A stretch of 17,352 nt of DNA. Origin: CAZXCK01 sp964639225 (lineage in GTDB: Bacteria > Chloroflexota > Anaerolineae > Aggregatilineales > Phototrophicaceae). Under the pieces are notes generated by a model, which had not been told where the DNA came from, did no database searches, and worked only from the letters and a program-made list of their open reading frames with translations. Below are positions 1 to 6,105 of the stretch, one piece after another. The position numbers were made by a program, and so were the translations under genes. Numbering within the stretch: position 1 is the first letter of the stretch; the number at the start of each line of letters is the position of its first letter. Location of the stretch: contig CAZXCK010000096.1 in NCBI GenBank assembly GCA_964639225.1, positions 1 to 17,352 on the forward strand, written 5' to 3'.

Positions 1-45
1 TACGAAGGGTGGGGGCCAGAGCGGAGTAGAGTGGCGGACCGGTCT

Positions 46-121
46 CGCCCGGCGTTAAAACACCGGGCTATATCAAGCGTGTCCATTGAAAGGACACAAA
101 AGGTCGCCCTTTTTGCCTGCT
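46..121 (+). repeat. Two-hairpin dispersed element, copy A
   Basis: Hairpin 1 pairs GCCCGG (47-52) with CCGGGC (63-68) around an A-rich loop. A 10-nt linker (69-78, TATATCAAGC) follows. Hairpin 2 pairs GTGTCC (79-84) with GGACAC (92-97) around a 7-nt loop. A third small inverted repeat, AAAAGG/CCTTTT with a TCGC loop, ends in a T run just before GCCTGCT. The same architecture is present in copies B, C and D. The function is unknown. Confidence 0.7.
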
Positions 122-191
122 ATGAGGGACAGGGGGCGCTGGACGGCAGGGCGGCGGGCGCGCTGTAGCACGCCCTTACGAAGGTTGGGCG

Positions 192-236
192 GGGCGCGGT
201 GTGGTGCGCGGGGGAAGCCGGGCGCGGTGTGGTGCG
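192..236 (+). repeat. 17-nt direct repeat, period 28
   Basis: GGGCGCGGTGTGGTGCG occurs exactly at 192-208 and again at 220-236, separated by 11 nt. It lies in the filler of tandem unit 1 that unit 2 lacks, so it accounts for much of the length difference between the two units. Confidence 0.7.
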
Positions 237-290
237 ACCTTACGAAGGGTGGGGGTCGGGTGCGCTGATGCACGCGGTGGATGCCGGGCG

Positions 291-378
291 CGCCCGGCGT
301 TAAAACACAAGCTGCTCGCAGCAGGCTACAGGAAGCGTGTCTGCTAAAGAGACACAAAAGATCATCTTTTTGCCTGCC
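291..378 (+). repeat. Two-hairpin dispersed element, copy B
   Basis: This copy shares its first 17 nt with copies A and C (CGCCCGGCGTTAAAACA). The 3' arm of hairpin 1 is replaced by a local CTGCT (312-316)/AGCAG (320-324) hairpin. The 10-nt linker TACAGGAAGC (327-336) is kept. Hairpin 2 is GTGTCT (337-342)/AGACAC (350-355), where both arms differ from copy A in a way that preserves pairing. The downstream small hairpin changes from AAAAGG/CCTTTT to AAAAGA/TCTTTT, again compensated. The copy lies upstream of the ArsR-type gene. Confidence 0.65.
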
Positions 379-470
379 ATGAGGGACAGGGGCGCTGGAC
401 AGCAGAGGCGGCGGGCGCGCTGTAGCACGCCCTTACGAAGCAAAAGCCGTGATGGTTCATCGGGGACTCA

Positions 471-498
471 TCGAAAGGCTGGTTTGAAATGTTATAAT
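471..498 (+). promoter_or_regulatory. Promoter of the ArsR-type gene
   Basis: The sequence TGTTATAAT at 490-498 is a perfect -10 hexamer with the extended TGn motif. TCGAAA at 471-476 is a 4/6 match to the -35 box at a 16-nt spacing. Transcription would start near 505, leaving a short leader of 15-35 nt. No clear inverted-repeat operator is seen here, so autoregulation cannot be argued from the sequence. Confidence 0.6.
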
Positions 499-520
499 CA
501 ACGTGAATCGACGGTAGGAT

Positions 521-1195
521 GTGTTGTTACCCGCTGTTATGAACGAAAAATCAACGCAAGTCACGACGCCGGTTCGACCGGCTGACGAGCTGGTTATCGC
601 CGATCTGGAGACGCTCCGGGTGCTGGCCGATCCGCTGCGCCTGAGTATTATCCAGTACCTGCGCAAGCCAGGCACGGTCAAGCAGATATCGGCCAAACTC
701 AACAAGCCGCCCACCAAGCTCTATTATCACTTCAACCTGCTGGAGAAGCACAATCTCATCCAGATGGCCAGCACGCGCATGGTGTCTGGTGTGGCCGAGA
801 AGCAGTATCAGGTCGCGGCACGGGTGTTCAAGTTAGCGCCCGGCCTGTTGTCGCCGGGCAGCGGCGAGTTTGAGGAACGCTTTGAGGTGATTCTATCCGG
901 CATGTTCGCTGATGCCCGCAACGACCTGCACGAGAGTATGCTGGCGGGAGTGGTCGATACGTCAGACGAATCGCCGCGCCACCGTAAGCTGTTCATCTAT
1001 CAGGGGCGGCTGCGTCTGACGCCAGATCGCGCCGCCGAACTCTACCAGCGGCTCAGTGACCTGTACCGTGAGTTCGACGACGGCGACGACGACAACCGCG
1101 ACCCGCAGCCGGGCGAAATCACTTATAAGACGCTGGTGCTGCTGCATCCCAGCGTGCGCGGGGATCTGAAGGCGGATGGTGACGGAGAGACCTGA
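521..1195 (+). CDS. ArsR-family winged-helix transcriptional regulator
   Basis: This is a cytoplasmic DNA-binding regulator. Residues about 28-105 form an ArsR-type winged helix: LRVLADPLRLSIIQYL is the usual first-helix signature, KQISAKLNKPPTKLYYHFNL is the recognition helix region, and the wing carries EKQYQV. The C-terminal half (about 110-224) contains acidic stretches and no recognisable ligand domain. I see no CxC metal-binding pair, so a metal sensor is unlikely; such proteins often respond to stress or other cues. The first start is GTG at 521, with ATG at 539 in the same frame. Neither has a well-placed Shine-Dalgarno sequence, so the start is uncertain. The gene has its own extended -10 promoter and stands alone, convergent with the SUMF1-like gene. 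Its target is unknown. Confidence 0.85.
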   Translation: MLLPAVMNEKSTQVTTPVRPADELVIADLETLRVLADPLRLSIIQYLRKPGTVKQISAKLNKPPTKLYYHFNLLEKHNLIQMASTRMVSGVAEKQYQVAARVFKLAPGLLSPGSGEFEERFEVILSGMFADARNDLHESMLAGVVDTSDESPRHRKLFIYQGRLRLTPDRAAELYQRLSDLYREFDDGDDDNRDPQPGEITYKTLVLLHPSVRGDLKADGDGET

Positions 1196-1226
1196 AGAGA
1201 CGAGGCGCGGGCTGTTCAGTGAATCA

Positions 1227-1251
1227 AACAGACCCCGTGAGGGGGTCTGTT
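1227..1251. terminator. Hairpin terminator between convergent genes
   Basis: AACAGACCCC (1227-1236) pairs perfectly with GGGGTCTGTT (1242-1251) around a 5-nt loop. It lies between the regulator stop (1195) and the stop of the minus-strand SUMF1-like gene (1280). The T run is weak on both strands, so it probably acts as a bidirectional terminator of moderate strength. Confidence 0.65.
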
Positions 1252-1279
1252 CGTCAGTATGGGTTATGGTTGCTGCCGG

Positions 1280-2818
1280 TCAGCCGCCGGGCGGGACCGC
1301 CGGGATCTGTGTGGATGGCAGCGACACGGGGGGCAGGGTGGGCGCGGCGTCGATCTCTGGCGGAGTCTGCTCCTCAAATTCGGTGTCGTCGTCCAGATCA
1401 ACATCCAGATCGGCCCCGGACAGGCTGCCAGCGTCAGATTCTGGCGCCGCTTCATCTTCCTCTTCGAAGTCAGCCGCACAGCGGAAGCCCAGCCACAGAT
1501 AGGCGTCGCCCGGTGGTTCGTGCTGGCGATGGACCGTGCGTGAGAAAAACGGCAGTGCATCCCACGAGCCGCCGCGAATGACCCGGTCGGTACCGGCTAC
1601 CGGACCGGTCGGGTTCAGGCCGGATGCGTCCGGCTGGGCGTAGTAGTTGGGCTGGTACCAGTCGAAGACCCACTCGGCGACGTTACCGGCCATATCGAGT
1701 ATGCCGTAAGGGCTGGCTCCAGCGGCGAAGCTGCCCACCGCTACCGGTCCGACGTTGCCATCACGCGGGCGGCTGGTGCGTGCCAGCGTCAGATCGCGCT
1801 CGTTGCCCCAGGGGTAAACGAAGCCCTGGTCGCCACGCGCGGCGCGCTCCCATTCGGCCTCGGTGGGCAGACGCCGCCCGATGGCCTCGCAGTAGGCGCG
1901 CGCGCCGTACCATGTCACGCCGATCACCGGCAGATTGGCGGCGATGGGCGGGATGTCGTAGTTCTGGCTGTCGAAGATAATCGGGCTGCCTTCATCCTGG
2001 TTGCGGGTGAGTACACAGCGATTGTTGAAGCAGCCGTTATTGTGGCTGTTGGGACCCGTCGAGTTGAGGAAGGCTACGTACTGCTGATTTGTCACCTCGG
2101 TGACTTCCATAAAGTAGGTGTCCAGCGTCACCGAATGGGCCGGTGTGGAGTCCTCACCGTAGCTGGCCTGGCACAGACCCTCGTCGATCTCCACACATTC
2201 GCGGACGGCGATGCTGACTTCCTGGGGGGTGGTGCCCATGAGGAACGTCCCGCCCGGAATCTGGATGACTTCAGAGCGGATGGCTTCCAGTTCCGGCGGC
2301 ACGGACGACTCCGCTGCGGATGCCTGGGCGCCGGTCAGTGTGTCCTGGGGGTCGTCCGGCGCGTCTGGCGCGTCTTGCTCGTCCACATCTGGCTCGTCTA
2401 CGTCTGGCAGAAGATCAGCAGGATCATCCTGCTCGGCGGCTGGTGGTTCATCGAGTTCTTCGTCATCGGTGGGCGGCAACGCTGGCTCCTGCGTCGGGGT
2501 GGGTGTTGGTGGTGCGATTTCCATCTCGACGGTGGGCGTCGGCGGCTGGGCCGCCTGTGTGGCCGCGATAGCCGCTTCGACTGTGGCCTGAATATCGGCG
2601 GTCGGTTCTTCGATGACCTGCGATTCTTCGGTTGGCTGAGCAGCAGCTACCGTCGGTTCCGGGTCGCTGTCGCTCAGGTTGACAATGCCTGCCGTGAGCA
2701 GCGTCAGCAAGATGATCGCCGAACAGCCGAACCCCATCGTGATGCCGATGATGATCCACTGCCAGGCGGCGCTGCCAGATCGACGGCCCCCAACTTGGCC
2801 ATAACCTTGTCGTCCCAT
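1280..2818 (-). CDS. Membrane-anchored SUMF1/FGE-like (formylglycine-generating-enzyme fold) protein
   Basis: A 512-residue protein. One TM helix (about 21-47, ending ILLTLLTAGIVNL) is preceded by a basic N-terminus. A low-complexity Pro/Thr/Glu/Asp linker follows (about 50-175). The SUMF1/FGE-sulfatase domain runs from about 184 to 450, with IPGGTFLMG, EVTNQQYVAFL, VTWYGARAYC, RLPTEAEWERAARG, YPWGN, GNVAEWVFDWY, VIRGGSW and GFRCA. An acidic, Pro-rich tail ends it. In true FGE the region after RGGSW carries the catalytic cysteine pair; here it reads RGGSWDALPFFSRTVHRQH with no cysteine, so sulfatase activation is unlikely and a ligand-binding or other extracytoplasmic role is more probable. 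The start at 2818 is chosen for its strong ribosome binding site and because the upstream in-frame ATG (2908) overlaps the predicted -10. Confidence 0.88.
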   Translation of the reverse strand: MGRQGYGQVGGRRSGSAAWQWIIIGITMGFGCSAIILLTLLTAGIVNLSDSDPEPTVAAAQPTEESQVIEEPTADIQATVEAAIAATQAAQPPTPTVEMEIAPPTPTPTQEPALPPTDDEELDEPPAAEQDDPADLLPDVDEPDVDEQDAPDAPDDPQDTLTGAQASAAESSVPPELEAIRSEVIQIPGGTFLMGTTPQEVSIAVRECVEIDEGLCQASYGEDSTPAHSVTLDTYFMEVTEVTNQQYVAFLNSTGPNSHNNGCFNNRCVLTRNQDEGSPIIFDSQNYDIPPIAANLPVIGVTWYGARAYCEAIGRRLPTEAEWERAARGDQGFVYPWGNERDLTLARTSRPRDGNVGPVAVGSFAAGASPYGILDMAGNVAEWVFDWYQPNYYAQPDASGLNPTGPVAGTDRVIRGGSWDALPFFSRTVHRQHEPPGDAYLWLGFRCAADFEEEDEAAPESDAGSLSGADLDVDLDDDTEFEEQTPPEIDAAPTLPPVSLPSTQIPAVPPGG

Positions 2819-2826
2819 AAATGCCA

Positions 2827-2834
2827 CTCTCCTC
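2827..2834 (-). promoter_or_regulatory. Ribosome binding site fixing the SUMF1-like start
   Basis: Read on the minus strand this is GAGGAGAG, eight bases upstream of the ATG at 2818. No comparable site precedes the upstream in-frame ATGs, so the shorter protein is preferred. Confidence 0.75.
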
Positions 2835-2906
2835 AGAACACCGGCGGCAGCCGGTATGACTGGCTCACTGTTAAGCTGTGGCGCGCACTGGCCACAGGAA
2901 TGTACC

Positions 2907-2936
2907 ATTATTAAACACAAACGGCCTGAAGTTCAA
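2907..2936 (-). promoter_or_regulatory. Putative promoter of the SUMF1-like gene
   Basis: On the minus strand, TTGAAC (2936-2931) and AATAAT (2912-2907) are separated by 18 nt and match the -35 and -10 boxes 4/6 and 5/6. The start site would be near 2900, giving a leader of about 80 nt that contains a small ACCGGC/GCCGGT hairpin at 2840-2855. Confidence 0.45.
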
Positions 2937-2984
2937 GAGACATGAAGACCAGCGCAGGGTATTCGCATGGAAAAGCACTGCCAT

Positions 2985-3014
2985 AAAACAGAAAGACCCC
3001 GCTGAGGGGGTCTT
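2985..3014 (-). terminator. Rho-independent terminator of the pilin gene
   Basis: On the minus strand AAGACCCC (3014-3007) pairs with GGGGTCTT (3000-2993), followed by TCTGTTTT. It lies 24 nt after the pilin stop. It should separate pilin transcription from the downstream SUMF1-like gene, which has its own promoter. Confidence 0.7.
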
Positions 3015-3037
3015 CTGTGTGGATGATAGCAGGATGA

Positions 3038-3259
3038 CTACGGGTTGACGTCTTCTACTGATTCGAGAATATTGGTGAACAAGTTGCTGATTGTCGGTCC
3101 CATTGCGGCCAGCAGAGCGATAACCACAACACCGACCAGGATAATTATCAGCGCATATTCCACCAGCCCCTGGCCGCTCTCCTCATCAACAGAGAAGAGG
3201 GTGGTGCTCCAGGCAGAGCACCACAGGCGCAGCCTGATAAGGAACGCCAGGATGAACAT
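3038..3259 (-). CDS. Flp/Fap-type pilin precursor
   Basis: A 73-residue type IVb (Flp) prepilin. The motif ESGQGLVEYALIIILVGVVVIALLAA is cut here only for description: the processing site is expected after Gly29, which places Glu34 at position +5 followed by Tyr35, as in Flp pilins. The long hydrophobic helix after it embeds the subunit in the membrane before assembly. The leader of 29 residues is longer than usual for Flp pilins and is itself hydrophobic at its start, so a later start cannot be excluded, although the ATG at 3259 is preceded by a GGGGG stretch. No prepilin peptidase, Tad ATPase or secretin gene is in the window, so the assembly machinery must be elsewhere. The gene ends in a clear terminator. 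Confidence 0.85.
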   Translation of the reverse strand: MFILAFLIRLRLWCSAWSTTLFSVDEESGQGLVEYALIIILVGVVVIALLAAMGPTISNLFTNILESVEDVNP

Positions 3260-3500
3260 GATGAACCCCCAATGAATTAAGTGAGCGATAATGATGTGTC
3301 AAGGCGAACACAGCCTCCTGTGAGCAGTTTGCGCTATGAATCATAATACAACACTGCCCATTTATCATACATAAAGTCTATCATAGATTTGATGTAGAGA
3401 ACAACTAAAATTCAATGGAAGTTAGGCGATTTTGTTCGGAAATCCTGAGAACAAGCGTGAAGTAAGCCCCGGTGCGCGCCTGAGACAGCGCCATGCACAA
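3260..3500. other. AT-rich intergenic region between the pilin and tRNA-Arg
   Basis: This stretch is clearly more AT-rich than the surrounding genes. It contains a perfect TTGACA on the minus strand (3302-3297) at a suitable distance to drive the pilin gene, but only poor -10 candidates (TTAATT) follow it. No gene was recognised; the open frame starting at 3432 runs through the tRNA and is spurious. Confidence 0.4.
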
Positions 3501-3529
3501 TTGACGGATGCCGCCGGAATCGCTATCAT
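3501..3529 (+). promoter_or_regulatory. Promoter of tRNA-Arg
   Basis: TTGACG (3501-3506) and TATCAT (3524-3529) are each 5/6 matches to the sigma-70 boxes, with the optimal 17-nt spacing. The start site would be about 5 nt before the mature tRNA 5' end. Confidence 0.75.
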
Positions 3530-3539
3530 TTTCCCGAAC

Positions 3540-3612
3540 GCCCCCGTAGCTCAGAGGATAGAGCAGCGGTTTCCTAAACCGCGTGTCGCAGGTTCGAGTC
3601 CTGCCGGGGGCA
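3540..3612 (+). tRNA. tRNA-Arg (anticodon CCT)
   Basis: This folds as a complete 73-nt cloverleaf. The acceptor is GCCCCCG/CGGGGGC with discriminator A. The D stem is GCTC/GAGC, the anticodon stem GCGGT/ACCGC with loop TTCCTAA, the variable loop 5 nt, and the T stem GCAGG/CCTGC with loop TTCGAGT. The anticodon CCT reads AGG. CCA is not encoded and must be added after transcription. Confidence 0.95.
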
Positions 3613-3723
3613 ATTCCCGTGCCGTTAAGCGAATCGTGAAAAAATGAACAACATGGCCGCCAGCGCGTTCAAGTTGCGGTAGAATAGGGCGCGTATGTAT
3701 TGGTTGGCAAGGATGATGCCGGA

Positions 3724-3945
3724 TTGAACGTGCCCGTGATTCTGGCGCATGGCGCCCTGGGCTGGTGGGATGAGATCATCTTCGCCGGGGTGGTGGTTAT
3801 CTTCCTGGTGATGATGGGCATTAGCTGGGTTCGCAGCCGGTCTCAGCCGCCCGAATTCGACGCGACTCGCTCTGATGAGTCGCCAGTGGACCCCGCCCGG
3901 CCATCCACGAATGATGAACAATCCGACCGCTTCCGTTTAGATTAG
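3724..3945 (+). CDS. Small single-pass membrane protein upstream of copC-copD
   Basis: A short protein of about 73 residues that I do not recognise as a named family. It has one hydrophobic helix (WWDEIIFAGVVVIFLVMMGI) followed by a basic WVRSRS patch, so the C-terminus is probably cytoplasmic, and a polar acidic tail. The frame is open from TTG at 3700. The TTG at 3724 is preferred because AAGGA (3709-3713) lies 10 nt upstream; GTG at 3730 is another option. The stop is 8 nt before the CopC-CopD start, which suggests one operon and a helper or regulatory role in copper handling. That role is inferred from position only. Confidence 0.6.
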   Translation: MNVPVILAHGALGWWDEIIFAGVVVIFLVMMGISWVRSRSQPPEFDATRSDESPVDPARPSTNDEQSDRFRLD

Positions 3946-3953
3946 ATCGGCGT

Positions 3954-5491
3954 ATGAACAAGAAACAACGCGGCTGGCTGCTGGCTCTGCTGCTGGTGAT
4001 GGTGTTCACCGGGGCGGGGCAGCCGGTTCACGCGCATGGCTACATCGTGCGGGCCATCCCGGAAGATCGCGCGGTGCTGGAGCGCCCGCCCACGCGGCTG
4101 CAATACTGGTTCAGCGAAGGGCTGGAGCCACAGTTCAGCACGCTGCGCGTCCGCAACCAGGAAGGGCAGGTGATCGCCGAGGGTGGTGTCGCTGAGGACA
4201 ACAACGCCCTGATGACCGTCCGGCTGCCGGCTGACGTGCCGGATGGGGCTTATGTGGTGGAACTGCGCCCGGCGTTCGCCAGCGACGGCCATGTGGTCGC
4301 TGAGAGCCGCGTGTTTTTCGTCGGCGCGGAAGTGGGCGGCGTGGCCGGGGCGGCGGCGACCAGCAGCGCGATTCCCCTGGAAGTCGTCTGGAGAGCTATT
4401 GTTATCCCGTCGAGCGTGCTGCTGTTCGGGATTTTTACGTTGTACGGGCTGGTACTGGTCCCGGCCTGGGGCAGTTCGCAGCACCGCGCTGGACTGCTGC
4501 CGCCGCGTGTGATGCGCCGCCTGAATATCATCGTCGGGCTGGCGCTGCTGGCGGCTTTCGCCGGTAACATTCTGGCGCTCATCCAGCAGACGATGGCCTT
4601 TTTCAACATCGACTTTGTGCGCGCCCTACAGCCGAGTTTCTGGTCGCTGGTGCGCATCGGTTCGCGCTTCGGCGACATCTGGAACTTCCGCATGCTGTTC
4701 CTGGGGATCGTCGGGGCGATGTTCCTGGCCAGCCTGTATTTTCGGCGTTCGCAGCCGGAGACGGTACGCGCCTTCTGGGTGGCCAGCGCCTGGATGATGG
4801 CGCTGGTGCTGGGCACGTTCAGCGTTCTGAGCCACGCGGCGGGGTCTTTGCTGTGGCCGTGGGTGGGCATCACCGTCGACTGGCTGCATGTGCTGAGTGT
4901 GGGCTTCTGGGCGGGTGGTCTGGCGGCGCTGGTTCTGGTGATTCCGGCGGCGCTGGCTCCGTATGGGGGCGAACAGCGGCGGCTGGCGCTGCTGGCGGCG
5001 CTGCGACGCTTCTCGCGGGTGGCGGCGGTGGCGGTGCTGGTGGTTATCACCACTGGCATCTACAGCGCCAGCAACTGGATTTACACGACAGCCGAGGTTA
5101 CATCGAATTTTGGGCTGTCGCTGGTTTTTAAGGTGGCGCTGGTGGCGCTGCTGGTGGGCGTGGGCGCGCTGCATCACATGGCGCTGCGCCCGGAGCGTTA
5201 CGCCCGCTTTCAGGCGCTGACTCGCCGCGCGGGTGATTTATCGGCGTCGCTGCGTTTAGAGGCGCTGCTGGCGCTGGCCGTGCTGCTGGCCGCCGGTCTG
5301 CTGAGCGCGACGCCGGTGCCCACGCCGGAGTTTCTGCGCGGCGGCGTGGATGCGCCGTCGGCTGGGGCGCGCGCGGCTGTTGTGGATGTTTCGCTGGCGA
5401 TCTCGCCCGGCGGACCGGGCATCAACACGTTTGATCTGGTGGTGGAGCAGGACGGCCAGCGAGTCTCTGGCGTCGATGCCCGGCTGATGAC
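3954..5491 (+). CDS. CopC-CopD fusion copper-handling membrane protein (3' end lost in assembly gap)
   Basis: A signal peptide (1-27, ending VHA) is followed by a mature N-terminal His28. The CopC domain covers about 28-124 and keeps the Cu(II) ligand set expected for the family: His28 plus Asp111 and His113 in SDGHVVAESRVFF. A CopD membrane domain (about 145-455) follows with about eight helices, including the CopD signature DWLHVLSVGFWAGGL at 309-323. After it begins a periplasmic beta domain (about 472 onward, NTFDLVVEQDGQRVSGVDA) resembling FixH/YtkA-like domains found behind CopD. CopC binds periplasmic copper and CopD is thought to carry it across the membrane. The ribosome binding site is weak, suggesting coupling to the preceding small gene. 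The frame enters the 100-N gap in mid-domain, so the end is missing. Confidence 0.9.
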
Positions 5492-5591
5492 NNNNNNNNN
5501 NNNNNNNNNNNNNNNNNNNNNNNNNNNNNNNNNNNNNNNNNNNNNNNNNNNNNNNNNNNNNNNNNNNNNNNNNNNNNNNNNNNNNNNNNNN
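5492..5591. other. Assembly gap (100 Ns)
   Basis: Exactly 100 undetermined bases, the usual placeholder for a gap of unknown size. Open frames run into it from both sides (frame of 3954 on the left, frame of 5594 on the right). The apparent frame difference carries no information because the true gap length is not known. Confidence 0.98.
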
Positions 5592-6052
5592 TGGCGCTGA
5601 CCGGCGCGCTGCTGCTGGTGGTGTATCCGTTCGCGCGGCGGCTTGCGGGCAAGCTCAACCTGGATGGCGCCAGCGTGACGGTCGCCATCGGTGCGACGGC
5701 AGTCACGACTGCCGGTCTGGTGATTGGGTTTATCGTCGTGCAGGAGACGCGCACGCGCTACGCTGATACGCTTAACCCGCCGCCGGCAGTGGTCAACGAC
5801 GTGCTGCCCACGCAGGAATCGCTGGAGCGCGGGCGCGAGCTGTATCTGGCGCACTGCATCGACTGGCAATCGGTCCCGCGTGATTTCCGCGCGCTGCGTG
5901 ACCGCCTGCCGCGCACGCGCGATGACGATCTGTTCCAGGCGACGGTGAGCGGCTGGCGCGGTCTGCCCGCGTGTGATGGCGATCTGAGCGATGGCCAGCG
6001 CTGGGACATTGTGAACTACTTCCGCACGTTGAGTACGGCGGATTCATCCTGA
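5592..6052 (+). CDS. Two-TM, cytochrome-c-like segment without heme ligands; probable C-terminus of the CopC-CopD protein
   Basis: The frame is open from the gap edge. A hydrophobic stretch (ALTGALLLVVYPF) and a second TM helix (VAIGATAVTTAGLVIGFIVV) lead into a cytochrome-c-like domain: ESLERGRELYLAHC at the N-terminal helix, and SDGQRWDIVNYFRTLS as the classic C-terminal helix. The heme site is broken. The expected CxxCH reads CIDWQ (Cys at 5855-5857, Trp at 5864-5866, Gln at 5867-5869), and the usual distal Met in GxMPAF reads GLPAC (Leu at 5963-5965). The region between the two helices is also short. Heme attachment is therefore not expected. The TM pair and position suggest this is the end of the gene interrupted by the gap. 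A separate gene starting at GTG 5618 or inside the gap is the alternative. Confidence 0.7.
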
Positions 6053-6105
6053 TATGACCAACCGTGTCGCCATTTGCGCGACCGGGAAAGGACAACGGCA
6101 AAACC

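Larger units (their letters stand above)
1..440 (+). repeat. Non-coding tandem repeat, about 240-bp unit, at least two diverged copies
   Basis: The first 15 bases of the window (TACGAAGGGTGGGGG) recur exactly at 241-255. Each occurrence is followed after 30-35 nt of diverged filler by the two-hairpin core (46 and 291), then by a similar GC-rich tail ending in the identical 23-nt stretch at 161-183 and 418-440. The shorter CTTACGAAG word occurs at 175-183, 239-247 and 432-440. Unit 1 therefore spans about 1-240 and unit 2 about 241-440, and the array may continue upstream of the window. Apart from the repeats I see no gene in 1-470. The short open frames here are translations of the repeat itself. 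Confidence 0.7.

Noticed and set aside
1..440. CRISPR array
   Set aside because: The repeats are long, few and imperfect, with no regular short spacers and no cas genes nearby.
86..585. Two short plus-strand frames (86-268, 337-585) with similar peptides (FLPAMRDRG, RRARCSTPLR)
   Set aside because: They are translations of repeat copies A and B. The frames match because one-base indels happen to compensate between the copies. No ribosome binding site or codon bias supports them, and stem-loops explain the conservation better.
3540..3612. tRNA-Arg as the attachment site of an integrated element
   Set aside because: No integrase, no repeated tRNA 3' end and no mobile genes are present in the window.
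3432..3647. Open frame across the tRNA encoding a PVAQRIEQRFPKPRVAGSSPAGG-like peptide
   Set aside because: This is the familiar false protein produced by reading through a tRNA gene; the cloverleaf explains the sequence fully.
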